Below are positions 1 through 8,755 of a DNA stretch of 64,000 nucleotides, piece after piece. Position 1 is the stretch's first letter; every line of letters starts with the position of its first letter. Origin of the DNA: Ornithinibacillus salinisoli (GTDB lineage: Bacteria; Bacillota; Bacilli; Bacillales; Amphibacillaceae); assembly GCF_042682545.1 (NCBI RefSeq), contig NZ_JBHUHQ010000040.1, one strand, 5' to 3'. The position numbers were made by a program, and so were the translations under genes. The notes beneath the pieces were generated by a model. That model ran no database searches. It saw only the letters and a list, made by a program, of their open reading frames with translations, and was not told the origin of the DNA.

Positions 1-918
1 TCTCGTATCAAGATGCGGAACAGACATTGGTGGAGCACCCACCTTCGCTTTTCCGTATACTTTTGCATGATGCTGTGCTACAACTTCTGGATTGTTACAC
101 ACCATAAATAAACCGCTTACCGGGAATCCCCCAATATGTTTCCGTTCAGGAATACCGGATTTTTGCAGTAAATGTATACTTCCTCCCCCGCCTCCGATAA
201 AGACGAATTTTGCAGTATGCCTTTCAACACTACCACTATCGAGATTCCGTACTTTCACTTCCCATAATCCATCACTCGTACGATTAATATCCTTTACACT
301 GTGTTTGTAGTTTATTTCGACGTCATTACTTTTTAAGTGGTCAAACAACATGCGTGTTAAAGCACCAAAGTTAACGTCCGTTCCAGAATCAATTTTTGTA
401 GCCGCTACTGGCTCATTTGATTTGCGCTCTTCCATGATAACTGGAATCCATTTCTTCAGCTTTTCAATGTCATCGGAAAATTCCATACCTTGAAAGAGAG
501 GGTTGTTTGATAGCGCTTCAAAACGTTTTTTCAAAAACGTTACATTTGCTTCTCCTTGTACTAGGCTCATATGAGGTATTGGCATGATAAAGTCCCGTGG
601 ATTACGAATTAGATTGCTGTTTACAAGATAAGACCAAAACTGCTTAGAAACTTGAAACTGTTCATTAACATTTATAGCTTTGCTAATATCTATGGATCCG
701 TCCGGTTTTTCGCTTGTGTAGTTAAGCTCACATAATGCAGAATGCCCCGTACCCGCATTATTCCACTCGTTAGAACTTTCCTCTCCTGGGTTTGCAAGTT
801 TCTCAAACACTTTGATATCCCATTCCGGTGCTAACTCTTTCAATAATGATCCCAAAGTCGCGCTCATAACTCCGGCACCAATTAAGATAACGTCTGTTTT
901 AGATTCTCTGTTGATCAT
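1..918 (-). CDS. mqo: Malate:quinone oxidoreductase, C-terminus outside window
   Basis: FAD-dependent, membrane-associated enzyme that oxidises malate to oxaloacetate and passes electrons to the quinone pool. The N-terminus shows a dinucleotide-binding start (DVILIGAGVMSATLG, about residues 9-23), followed by family-typical stretches such as EWNNAGTGHSALCELNYT and IPHMSLVQG. About 306 residues of an expected ~500 are present and the rest runs off the left edge. The ATG at 918-916 is preceded by AAGGAAGGG. The reading frame is open throughout, so nothing suggests a broken gene. Family assignment is confident from the conserved blocks. Confidence 0.93.
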   Translation of the reverse strand, partial: MINRESKTDVILIGAGVMSATLGSLLKELAPEWDIKVFEKLANPGEESSNEWNNAGTGHSALCELNYTSEKPDGSIDISKAINVNEQFQVSKQFWSYLVNSNLIRNPRDFIMPIPHMSLVQGEANVTFLKKRFEALSNNPLFQGMEFSDDIEKLKKWIPVIMEERKSNEPVAATKIDSGTDVNFGALTRMLFDHLKSNDVEINYKHSVKDINRTSDGLWEVKVRNLDSGSVERHTAKFVFIGGGGGSIHLLQKSGIPERKHIGGFPVSGLFMVCNNPEVVAQHHAKVYGKAKVGAPPMSVPHLDTR

Positions 919-1485
919 TATACCCTTCCTTATCCCCTATATTTGCAAAAGGTAGACACTCCTGCGCACCACAAAAATAAGGCGCCACCTAGGAACACAC
1001 CTTTTCTATCTCTATTATAATTATATCATAGTCTATTATAGTTATTTATAGATTAAAATATCTACTACTTCTCTGATAATTTTATACTATTTATAGCTTA
1101 TAAGAAAGTGAGAAGTTCTTCCACAAGGTCATAGGAATATATAAAATACAGGAGGTAGTCAGATACTTACAAGGGGATTAATGTTCAAGGTCAGTGACTA
1201 TAGATTTCGTTGTTCTTTTATGTGTATTTCATTCCATTTTGAACCAGTTTATCCAATATCTAAAATTACACCGCATTCACACATCATTAGTTAAAATAAT
1301 TTCGCTACACCTTTTAGCTTTATCTTGTCTATGTTATTTCGTATAAGTTTAGAGCAATAATAATACTACACTTATTTGTTGAATAGTTTCCAACACTTTA
1401 GCGCAGTTCTTATTTGTTAGGCTACCAGTTTATTATAAAAGTTGATTATCGCCTGAACTAAACCTTCCTTTTATTTCCAAAAATT
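919..1485. other. AT-rich intergenic region upstream of mqo
   Basis: No open reading frame with a credible ribosome binding site is seen here. The mqo leader (minus strand, about 920-1060) is very AT-rich and holds several TATAAT-like hexamers around 1018-1045, so the mqo promoter probably lies there, but I cannot fix a unique -35/-10 pair. Confidence 0.4.
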
Positions 1486-1875
1486 CTAATTTTCAAATAT
1501 GAGCTTAAGAAGGTTAAAATGCATAGTTAATAAGACTATAATGATTAAAAGAATCCCTTTTGTCAACGTTATGATATATTCTTTTGAATTATGGAGATAT
1601 TTCCATTGCATGAACGCATCGAAACCACTAGCGACAATGATAAATACTATAAGTAAATTCCCAGTGTTGACTGTAGATAAATGATGATAGATGCTGATTA
1701 TAAAGATAAAAATTAATACTATTAATAAAATTCCTGATGAGTGGATTCGGTTTGCATAACTTTTTTTATTATCCTTATTTATTTCTAGCCACTTTCTGAG
1801 GAAATGATCGGATATAAGTAATATAAGTACAATCAATGATAATAGTGGTAATAGTTTTATCCAAAACTCAATCAT
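1486..1875 (-). CDS. DUF4181-type small membrane protein
   Basis: Predicted integral membrane protein of 129 residues with four hydrophobic segments: about residues 5-22, 45-60, 70-88 and 103-120. The segments are separated by short charged loops, one of which contains RKWLEINKDNKKSYANRIH. Size, layout and the loop resemble the DUF4181 family, whose function is unknown. The ATG at 1875 is preferred over an in-frame ATG at 1917 because AAAGGAG lies nine bases upstream of it and the upstream one has no such site. It stands alone between mqo and the iron-uptake operon. Confidence 0.6.
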   Translation of the reverse strand: MIEFWIKLLPLLSLIVLILLISDHFLRKWLEINKDNKKSYANRIHSSGILLIVLIFIFIISIYHHLSTVNTGNLLIVFIIVASGFDAFMQWKYLHNSKEYIITLTKGILLIIIVLLTMHFNLLKLIFEN

Positions 1876-2085
1876 TATATTAAACTCCTTTATTAATCTT
1901 TTTATTAACATTAACACAATTACAAATTAAACAATACAAGTAAACAAAGCAGCTCCTCGACTTTTAAACGAAATCTTTCTACCTGCTAGACCAGGTAAGT
2001 ATTCTAATGTGCACGCTTTAGCTAACATTTTCCACACCTTTTAAGCTAGATAAATCCATTCTTTGATACATCCCTTAAAAATACA

Positions 2086-2146
2086 TTGACAGTTCTTAAT
2101 TATCCACGTAATATAATATACGACTTATAATTGAGAATGAATATCA
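2086..2146 (+). promoter_or_regulatory. Sigma-A promoter with overlapping Fur box
   Basis: A perfect -35 TTGACA (2086-2091) and a -10 TAATAT (2109-2114) are 17 bases apart. Just downstream, 2132-2146 reads TGAGAATGAATATCA, which matches the Fur 7-1-7 core TGATAATnATTATCA at all but two positions. Fur bound there would cover the transcription start, giving iron repression of the following uptake operon. Confidence 0.8.
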
Positions 2147-2183
2147 ATATCAAAAAAATACATAAGGAAAGAGGTATTTGTCC

Positions 2184-3134
2184 ATGAAAAAAACATCTTC
2201 TCTTTGGTCTATAATAGTAGTAGCAATGTTGGCTTTTATCATTTCTGCTTGTGGTTCAAGTGACAGTAACGGTAATGACTCAACGGAAGAATCCGGTGAA
2301 GAAAGAGTCATCTCTCATGAAATGGGGGAAACACCAATTAGCGGTAAGCCTGAACGTATCGTTGTGTTAGAATACTCCTTCGTTGATTCTTTAGCTTCTC
2401 TAGGCATTACACCGATTGGTATTGCAGATGATGGCGATTCAGAGCGTATTATCGGTCCAATTGCTGAACAAATTGGAGAATATACTTCCGTAGGGACAAG
2501 AAAAGAACCAAGTGTCGAAATTATTAGTAGTTTACAACCAGACTTAATCATTGCTGATATAAATAGACATAAAGATGTCTATGACAAATTAAGTGAAATT
2601 GCACCAACTATTGTATTATCTAGTCTAAGTTCAAATTACGAAGAAAATGTTGCTTCGTTTTCTGTTATCGCAGAAGCTCTAGGTGAAACAGAGAAGGCTG
2701 AGCAACGTTTAGCAGAACACGAAAATACTATGAATGAGCTAAAGTCTAAAGTACCAGAAAATGAAAGCCGTACCATTTTACCAGCAGTCGTAACAGACAG
2801 TGGATTTCATGCTCACTCCTCTACTTCTTATACCGGATCCCTACTAGAAACATTAGGATTCACAAACGCCGTTCAAGGCTCAGGGATTGAAGATGCTACC
2901 AATAAAATTGATCTAGAAACACTTGTAGAACATAACCCCGATGTATTATTCTTTATGACATCTGGTGGTGAAACAATTGTTAGTGAGTGGAAAGATAATC
3001 CATTATGGCAAGAAATCAGTGCGGTTAAAAATGGTCATGTTTATGACGTGGATCAAAACGAGTGGTCACGTTTCCGTGGATTGATCGCTGCTGAGCTAAT
3101 AGTAGAAGAAACTATAAATCATCTATATAAGTAA
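2184..3134 (+). CDS. yfmC: Ferric-citrate-type ABC transporter substrate-binding lipoprotein (YfmC/FecB-like)
   Basis: Extracytoplasmic lipoprotein that captures a ferric chelate for the FecCD-type permeases encoded downstream. The signal peptide ends in lipobox ISAC (Cys at residue 23). The mature protein is a periplasmic-binding-protein fold of about 290 residues. Blocks such as RIVVLEYSFVDSLASLG, PIGIADDGDSERI, VGTRKEPSVE and PDLIIADINRH closely match what I recall of E. coli FecB and B. subtilis YfmC, favouring ferric dicitrate as ligand. The ATG at 2184 is chosen because GAGG lies nine bases upstream; an in-frame TTG at 2178 is too close to it. A Fur box overlaps its promoter. Confidence 0.85.
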   Translation: MKKTSSLWSIIVVAMLAFIISACGSSDSNGNDSTEESGEERVISHEMGETPISGKPERIVVLEYSFVDSLASLGITPIGIADDGDSERIIGPIAEQIGEYTSVGTRKEPSVEIISSLQPDLIIADINRHKDVYDKLSEIAPTIVLSSLSSNYEENVASFSVIAEALGETEKAEQRLAEHENTMNELKSKVPENESRTILPAVVTDSGFHAHSSTSYTGSLLETLGFTNAVQGSGIEDATNKIDLETLVEHNPDVLFFMTSGGETIVSEWKDNPLWQEISAVKNGHVYDVDQNEWSRFRGLIAAELIVEETINHLYK

Positions 3135-3176
3135 AAATAAGATTAATAGCTTTTCTTAGGTTAACATGACATGAAA

Positions 3177-3207
3177 AAGCAGTAAGTTAAACTTAGCTGC
3201 TTTTTTC
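3177..3207 (+). terminator. Hairpin with T-run between binding protein and permease genes
   Basis: AAGCAGTAAGTT pairs with AACTTAGCTGCTT (one bulged base), followed by a run of six T. It lies inside the iron operon, so it probably works as a leaky terminator that gives more binding protein than permease, a common layout in these operons. Confidence 0.65.
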
Positions 3208-3261
3208 ATTATAAAGTGAAATCGATATTTCTTATGGGTAATCAAGGAAGTGATTCTAATT

Positions 3262-4290
3262 ATGAATGTCTCTGTACAGAAAAATTTTAAAAGCGCTAAG
3301 AAACGCCCTATCTTTTTAGGACTTCTTTTTATCATAGGCATTATCATTCTTACGATAGGAGTTATGCTTAGTATTTCTATTGGGATGGCAGAAGTGCATT
3401 TTTCCCATATAATAGAGTCTTTCTTTATTAGTGAGTTGTCAAAAGAGCACTTATTTGTTCAGACAATCCGCTTACCAAGAGCAGTCATCGCATGTTTAAT
3501 TGGTGCGAACCTAGCCGTTGCAGGTGCAATTATGCAAGCGATTACTAGGAATCCCCTTGCTTCTCCTCAAATATTTGGGATCAACTCTGGTGCTTCCTTT
3601 TTTGTCGTCTTGTGTGCGGTGTTCTTTAGTGGAATGTCTCCAAGTTCCGTTGTATACTTTGCATTTTTGGGAGCTGCAATTGGTGGATTGTTAGTTTATT
3701 ATTTAGGTTCATCTGGCGGCATGACACCTGTAAAATTAGCATTAGCTGGAATTACTATTCACTTCTTTTTATCCGCCTTAACGGAAGGACTTATTATATT
3801 TAATGAGCATACAACAGAAGGAGTTCTTTTCTGGTTAGCTGGAGCTCTTGATAGTAAAAGCTGGCAGGACGTTAAAACTATAGTACCATGGACAATTTTA
3901 GGATTACTTGGTTCTTTGATTCTTGCAAAATCGATCAGTGTACTAAGTCTTGGAGATAATGTGGCCCGGGGGCTAGGACAGCATATTGGACTAATCCGAC
4001 TATTTTCAGGTGTCTTAGTTGTCATCTTAGCAGGGGCATCCGTTTCTATTGCAGGACCAATTGGTTTTGTAGGACTAATAATTCCTCATATCACTAGATA
4101 TCTTGTAGGTGTAGATTATCGTTTGGTGTTGCCTTTTTCCGCTTTATTTGGGGCAATTTTACTCGTTTATGCAGACATCATTGCTCGGTTTATTGCTTTC
4201 CCTTATGAGTCTCCTGTTGGAATTGTAACAGCGATATTAGGTGCTCCTTTCTTCTTCTATCTCATAAAAAGGAGGAAGAAACTATCATGA
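3262..4290 (+). CDS. yfmD: FecCD-family iron-siderophore ABC permease (YfmD-like)
   Basis: Inner-membrane permease of 342 residues, one half of a BtuC/FecCD-type channel that moves ferric chelate delivered by the upstream lipoprotein. It has about nine to ten hydrophobic helices and the family signatures RLPRAVIACLIGANLAVAG, ITRNPLASPQIFGINSGAS and GPIGFVGLIIPHITR (ATPase-coupling loop). The ATG at 3262 has AAGGAAG eleven bases upstream; an in-frame GTG at 3250 overlaps that site. Its end overlaps the next gene by four bases (ATGA), so the two halves are translationally coupled. Confidence 0.9.
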   Translation: MNVSVQKNFKSAKKRPIFLGLLFIIGIIILTIGVMLSISIGMAEVHFSHIIESFFISELSKEHLFVQTIRLPRAVIACLIGANLAVAGAIMQAITRNPLASPQIFGINSGASFFVVLCAVFFSGMSPSSVVYFAFLGAAIGGLLVYYLGSSGGMTPVKLALAGITIHFFLSALTEGLIIFNEHTTEGVLFWLAGALDSKSWQDVKTIVPWTILGLLGSLILAKSISVLSLGDNVARGLGQHIGLIRLFSGVLVVILAGASVSIAGPIGFVGLIIPHITRYLVGVDYRLVLPFSALFGAILLVYADIIARFIAFPYESPVGIVTAILGAPFFFYLIKRRKKLS

Positions 4291-5312
4291 CAAAAAATAA
4301 GAAAAATCCAGTGACCTCAAGAGGGAAAATACTGACTCCGAAAAGACTATTAGTTTTTTTACCTATTCTTATCATTTTAGTATCTATTATAAGTACGGGT
4401 ATTGGAGCAGTATTTATAAAACCGTGGGATGTACTTGCTGTTCTAATGGGAACAGGCGCGGAAATGGATACATTTATTATAGAAAGCTTTCGAATACCAA
4501 GAATTGTATTAGCGATACTAATCGGATCTGGGTTAGCTGTATCAGGTACTATCTTACAAGGACTTGTTCGAAATCCTTTGGCATCTCCTGATGTAATCGG
4601 AATTACGAAGGGTGCCGGACTTGCCGCTATCATTGTTATCATATTATTTCCAAAAGCACCAAGCATTGTTCTTCCTATTGCAGCATTTGCTGGCGCAATG
4701 TTAGTTGCGTTAATTCTTTTTGTTCTCGTATATAAACAAGGCGTTCAACCAACTACTTTGGCTTTAGGTGGGGTTGCATTAGGTGCATTATGCCATGCTG
4801 GAATACAATACTTCATGATTAAGTATCCTCTTGAAATAAACGCTGCTTTAATCTGGCTAACGGGAAGTTTATGGTCTAGTAGTTGGGAGCATATCTTCGG
4901 AACACTTCCGTGGATCATTGTTTTATTGCCGTTATCGATTATCTTAGCTATAAAACTAGATATATTAAACCTTGGAGATGATATAGCGCAAGGATTGGGT
5001 GAACGTGTTACACGTGTCAGATTACTTATGTTAACCATTGCAGTTGCTTTAGCTGCCGCATGTGTCGCAGCGGTCGGATCGATTGGCTTTGTAGGTTTAA
5101 TCGCTCCACATATGGCAAGAAAATTAGTCGGTATTAAGCATAAATATTCACTTCCTGTGTCTGCTCTGATCGGTTCTTTGTTAGTATTAGTCGCAGACTC
5201 TATTGGCAGAGGATTAATTCCTCCAAAAGAGATACCAGTCGGAATTGTCATAGCAGTTATCGGTGCTCCATACTTTTTATATCTTTTACGTAAGGAAAGG
5301 AATAGTATGTAG
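4287..5312 (+). CDS. yfmE: FecCD-family iron-siderophore ABC permease (YfmE-like)
   Basis: Second permease half (341 residues) paired with the preceding gene. It carries the same signatures: RIPRIVLAILIGSGLAVSG, LVRNPLASPDVIGITKGAG and GSIGFVGLIAPHMARKLVG. The heterodimer should form the translocation channel in the cytoplasmic membrane. No ATP-binding subunit follows. A strong terminator closes the operon about 80 bases downstream, so the ATPase must be supplied from elsewhere, as FeuABC and YfiYZ/YfhA of B. subtilis do with YusV. Confidence 0.9.
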   Translation: MTKNKKNPVTSRGKILTPKRLLVFLPILIILVSIISTGIGAVFIKPWDVLAVLMGTGAEMDTFIIESFRIPRIVLAILIGSGLAVSGTILQGLVRNPLASPDVIGITKGAGLAAIIVIILFPKAPSIVLPIAAFAGAMLVALILFVLVYKQGVQPTTLALGGVALGALCHAGIQYFMIKYPLEINAALIWLTGSLWSSSWEHIFGTLPWIIVLLPLSIILAIKLDILNLGDDIAQGLGERVTRVRLLMLTIAVALAAACVAAVGSIGFVGLIAPHMARKLVGIKHKYSLPVSALIGSLLVLVADSIGRGLIPPKEIPVGIVIAVIGAPYFLYLLRKERNSM

Positions 5313-5388
5313 AGCCTTTTAAAAAGGGTCATTTGCTAACGGATTCCTTTGCTTTGGGGTGGCAAATGTTAAATCACATGTACATCGT

Positions 5389-5424
5389 GAAAAGAAGCTT
5401 GGTGATGGTCCAAGCTTCTTTTCA
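5389..5424 (+). terminator. Intrinsic terminator of iron-uptake operon
   Basis: GAAAAGAAGCTTGG and CCAAGCTTCTTTTC form a perfect 14-bp stem around a short loop and end in a T-rich tract. It ends the Fur-regulated operon and could also act on the opposite strand. Confidence 0.9.
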
Positions 5425-5495
5425 TTGTTCTTATAATTACTTCTTCTATTAAAGTACTCATTTGTCAAAGTAATAATATAGTGAATATCCTGAGC

Positions 5496-6056
5496 TTAAA
5501 ATCTCCTGCTAAAAACATTTGGATAATCAACAACTAAACCATTTGAGTCTACACAAATGATTGTTTCATAATTATAGCAGCGGTAGTTGAAATATCTGAA
5601 CTCACCTTCATTACGAATGTACTGATAAGATTGAGGAACCTTTTTCGTTTCTAAAGATGGGACTGATATGTACACCATATGAAAATGTTCTATTTGATTA
5701 ATACTCCAATTAATCCTATTAATAGGTAAAGAGTTTGAAAAAGGGGTAGACGATATATCTATATCAATTGCCCCTTTAAGTTTATCAATTGAATCTCCTT
5801 TAGTATTATACCAGTTTCCTTTTCCATCAGAATGTAATTCCAGAGTAGATAAGCTATCAACCATAATACTAAACTTCCTAGTGCGCCATTGTTTATCTAA
5901 TTCAATCGTATAACTCGTATTATAAGCTTCTGCCTTCTCTTTATCTACATAAATAACTGTACCTTGAGCAAGGAGTGAATTTTCAACAGTTTCCCCTATT
6001 TTAAGATACTCACAACCATATAGTTCCTCATTATCCCAAACCACTTTAAAATCCAC
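5496..6056 (-). CDS. Putative glycolipid-binding domain protein (DUF1089-like)
   Basis: Cytoplasmic protein of 186 residues without signal peptide or membrane segment. The pattern of beta-rich stretches with W..R.FS, LHSDGKGNW, GAIDIDISSTPFSNSLPINR and a terminal D.NGLVVDYPNVFSR strongly resembles the putative glycolipid-binding family (Pfam PF06475, formerly DUF1089). Its biochemical role is not established. It starts at GTG with GGAGGGGG six bases upstream. It is a single gene on the minus strand, probably ended by the bidirectional hairpin near 5400. Confidence 0.7.
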   Translation of the reverse strand: MDFKVVWDNEELYGCEYLKIGETVENSLLAQGTVIYVDKEKAEAYNTSYTIELDKQWRTRKFSIMVDSLSTLELHSDGKGNWYNTKGDSIDKLKGAIDIDISSTPFSNSLPINRINWSINQIEHFHMVYISVPSLETKKVPQSYQYIRNEGEFRYFNYRCYNYETIICVDSNGLVVDYPNVFSRRF

Positions 6057-6246
6057 GTAGAACCCCCTCCTTATTTATGTCATTTTTACTATTAAATTCG
6101 TTTTCTTTACTTTTAATCCTTCTTCACAATCCTTTTGTATATTATTACCTCCATAAATTCGATACTAATATAATATTCCATATGTATAGTTTTTTTCACA
6201 AAAATAAGACATACATTTAAAGATCGCCGTTTTATTTCTGCACTCT

Positions 6247-6792
6247 TTAATTAGTTTTGTCTCCCCAAGAGACTACCTCAGCATTCGAGATATTCACCTT
6301 ACCTAAACTAAAAATGTGGGGGATAAACTGAAACATTCCAAATCGTTTTCCATTTATATGTTCCTCCTCATAATAAGAGATAGTATCAGATGGAATCGTA
6401 GCTATCTCTTCATATTTGTTTATATCAAGCAAATGAATAGTTTCATTTACTATTTCTGCATCGGGACCCTGATAATTCTCTTTATTGTATATATAAATTA
6501 CATTTTTATTATCTTGCAGATTTGTGATTGGTATCTTGTAAAATTTCTTATCTCCATTGATGTTAACACCGACTTCTTTTAATGCGTTGTAAACCAAAGT
6601 TGGGTGCAGTGGTAAAAAATGAATAACATCATTCCACAAACAATTCAGTTTTGGTATTTTTCTTTCAAGTAATTTTCTCCGTGCAGGATGGTCATTATAT
6701 TTCTTTACATACTCGAAATATAAAATTGCTTGTGTTGTCTTTAACTGGTTTAGTGGGAATAGCTTTTCACCTACCATTGTTTTGGGAACCAT
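6247..6792 (-). CDS. Conserved hypothetical protein, possible non-ATG start upstream
   Basis: Soluble protein of at least 181 residues, function unrecognised. It has a run of PLNQLK, KIPKLNCLWNDVIHFLPLHP and a mixed C-terminus, resembling group-specific Bacillus proteins of unknown role. The ATG at 6792 has no ribosome binding site. AAAGGGGG lies about 25 bases further upstream, placed correctly for an ATT at 6813 (or ATC at 6810), which would add INYVYH before the ATG. Such an N-terminus would suit the family better, so a rare start codon is possible. Nothing in the neighbourhood indicates function. Confidence 0.55.
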   Translation of the reverse strand: MVPKTMVGEKLFPLNQLKTTQAILYFEYVKKYNDHPARRKLLERKIPKLNCLWNDVIHFLPLHPTLVYNALKEVGVNINGDKKFYKIPITNLQDNKNVIYIYNKENYQGPDAEIVNETIHLLDINKYEEIATIPSDTISYYEEEHINGKRFGMFQFIPHIFSLGKVNISNAEVVSWGDKTN

Positions 6793-6858
6793 ATGATAAA
6801 CGTAATTGATAATATTTCCCCCTTTATAATTCCAACGTTACGATTTCTACTTTCCAAT

Positions 6859-7761
6859 TTAATATTTATCAATCGTTAATCCTATCACAGATGTCCTGAT
6901 TTCTTCTATGTCCTGAAATCTTTCTAGTTCTTGAGGTGTCCCACTAATAACAGCACCACTTATTTTATATTCATTTGACACGAATTCAGGGTATGGAGTT
7001 TCCCCAGAAATTGAGATACCATAGGCCTTTTCTCCATACAAAACCTTATCAAAATCATACTCGTGTTTCTTCAATTCTTGAATTTCTTCTTCACTAGTCT
7101 GATCAATCCATAACCAACCCACATTCTTATAGCCTAATCGTTCACCTAATTCCTTTGGTGACAGTGCTTCATGAAACGATAAGGCAACCTCAATTAAAGT
7201 ATTTTCATCTAAACCTGTAGCAATCTCTAGTTCTTGAGGCAAGATATTATAACCTATCACAGGATAATAGAAGTCAATTTGTCTTTCATTGTTTAGGTGA
7301 TTATATCGAACAGTTCTTTCTTCACCTCCTACGAGATACGTTTCAACCCTAGGAAACTCATTACTTATTACTTTGGCATCACCAACAATGGGATATTTCT
7401 TTCTCTTAATATCCCACACAATCCTTCGATCCCCCACCTTCTTATAATAAGTGATTTTACTTTCTACACTTAGAAAACCAGGAGCAGTGAATACTTCATC
7501 ACTTTCTATACCTGCTCCTTTTACCGGTTCGTCACTTAAGAAAGGGATGGGGGTTTTTGATAGCTCTTCTTCTATCTTCTTATTAATAATAAATTGTCCA
7601 CCAATACTTATAATTGCAATTAAAATACCAATGGATAAGATGGAAATAAGTATATAGAGACCAAGTTGTTTCAATTTAGTTTTTCTAACAGTCTTTTGAA
7701 ATTCAGCTCCACTGACAAAATCTTTCTCTTGGCTTTGTCCTGGTTGTTTATTCTCGTCCAT
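6859..7761 (-). CDS. Anti-sigma factor with Sigma_reg_N/C-like domains
   Basis: Membrane-anchored regulator (300 residues) expected to sequester the ECF sigma factor encoded immediately upstream. A cytoplasmic N-terminus of about 33 residues (KDFVSGAEFQKTVRKTKLKQ) precedes a single transmembrane helix (about 34-56). A large extracytoplasmic part follows, ending in EYKISGAVISGTPQELERFQ and VIGLTIDKY. The layout matches proteins with sigma factor regulator N- and C-terminal domains. The second of two adjacent ATGs is chosen for spacing from AAGGAGG. The start lies inside the sigma gene's 3' end, giving coupled translation. A close paralogue is encoded at 12660-13559. Confidence 0.8.
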   Translation of the reverse strand: MDENKQPGQSQEKDFVSGAEFQKTVRKTKLKQLGLYILISILSIGILIAIISIGGQFIINKKIEEELSKTPIPFLSDEPVKGAGIESDEVFTAPGFLSVESKITYYKKVGDRRIVWDIKRKKYPIVGDAKVISNEFPRVETYLVGGEERTVRYNHLNNERQIDFYYPVIGYNILPQELEIATGLDENTLIEVALSFHEALSPKELGERLGYKNVGWLWIDQTSEEEIQELKKHEYDFDKVLYGEKAYGISISGETPYPEFVSNEYKISGAVISGTPQELERFQDIEEIRTSVIGLTIDKY

Positions 7762-8254
7762 CATGGTCCTCCTTATATAATTTCATCAATTTTTTTCTCG
7801 CTCGAAATAAATTTGTTTTTACAGAATTTGTGTTTATACCGAGTAGTTGGGATATTTCAACATATGATAAATCAGACTCATATTTTAAAAGAAGTAGTTC
7901 TGAATAAAGCGGCTTCAGCCTGGAGAGTAATTTATGTATTTCCATGGCACTTTCTTTTTTAATCATAATAAGTTCCGGATGCTCATCTGTTTTCTCTTTA
8001 ATAATTCTTTCTTCATTATTAAATAGGTATTTTTTATTTTTCCGACATTGATCATAATAATGGTTTAATGCTACTCGGATTAGCCAACTTCGTACTTTAG
8101 AGGAACGTATAGAGTCAGAAAATCTAAGATATTTATATGCTGTTTCTTGCACTGCATCTTCTGCATCAATGTGCGGAACACCTTTTTTCACTAAGTAACG
8201 ATAAACAATATTTAGTTCACTATTTAATTCATCATTTTTTGTTTTGTCTTCCAT
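7748..8254 (-). CDS. ECF-type RNA polymerase sigma factor (paralogue of 12167-12667)
   Basis: Sigma-70 family ECF protein of 168 residues. Region 2 is visible at about residues 15-75 (AEDAVQETAYKYL, KVRSWLIRVALNHYYDQCRK) and region 4 at about 110-160 (LKPLYSELLLLKYESDLSYVEISQLLGI, SVKTNLFRARKKL). It should direct polymerase to a small regulon and be held by the membrane anti-sigma encoded next to it. It is clearly paralogous to the gene at 12167, with most positions identical over the full length. A TGTAAAC-N16-CGTC motif lies just upstream, suggesting autoregulation. Confidence 0.88.
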   Translation of the reverse strand: MEDKTKNDELNSELNIVYRYLVKKGVPHIDAEDAVQETAYKYLRFSDSIRSSKVRSWLIRVALNHYYDQCRKNKKYLFNNEERIIKEKTDEHPELIMIKKESAMEIHKLLSRLKPLYSELLLLKYESDLSYVEISQLLGINTNSVKTNLFRARKKLMKLYKEDHDGRE

Positions 8255-8277
8255 GGCCCCTCCCCTTATGTATATAA

Positions 8278-8304
8278 GACGTATGAAGTGTAGAAAGGTT
8301 TACA
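8278..8304 (-). promoter_or_regulatory. Candidate ECF autoregulatory promoter
   Basis: On the minus strand TGTAAAC (8304-8298) and CGTC (8281-8278) are separated by exactly 16 bases, matching the Bacillus ECF layout (TGAAAC-N16-CGTC). The same hexamers and spacing precede the paralogous sigma gene at 12167, supporting a functional motif. Confidence 0.72.
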
Positions 8305-8755
8305 ATATTAACCTAAAATTAAATCTGGATATTCATTTTCATTCGCCTCTACACAAGAAGTATTTCTCTTTTTTTAGCTATGTATCGGGATTCATGATCT
8401 TCCTAGACAATATAACATAATGCCCTAAGTGTAACATTAGAAAATTCAAAATAAAGTCACGATAAAAGGACAACATTGAAAATAAAGTAGTTCAGTTTTC
8501 GCGGAGAACATTGTAAATGGCATATGAATTAGCATCCTTAATAGCGTCTGGACAATAGATATTGTCGCCGTTTGATTAGGGGTGCTATTTTAGTTTCTTA
8601 TTGGTATGTCAAATGATGAATCACATTAAAAAAATCAAGGTTTGATACCATTTTATGTTAAAGTATAGTTAAAGATTTCGAATATTAAGTTCTTCAAATA
8701 ACAAGCAGGATTGGTGAATAATGTAAAATTTAATATGTTTAGGAGGTATGTGATA
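8305..8755. other. Intergenic region with an imperfect stem-loop
   Basis: No gene is visible. At 8528-8592 an imperfect long stem is formed by ATTAGCATCCTTAAT and TGATTAGGGGTGCTAT, enclosing GGACAATAGATATTGTC, which is itself a hairpin. It could be a terminator or a dispersed repeat. The remainder is AT-rich and should contain the promoter of the lipoprotein gene. Confidence 0.4.

Noticed and set aside
4745..5332. 195-codon minus-strand frame
   Set aside because: Lies opposite the YfmE-like permease gene; composition is typical of an antisense shadow.
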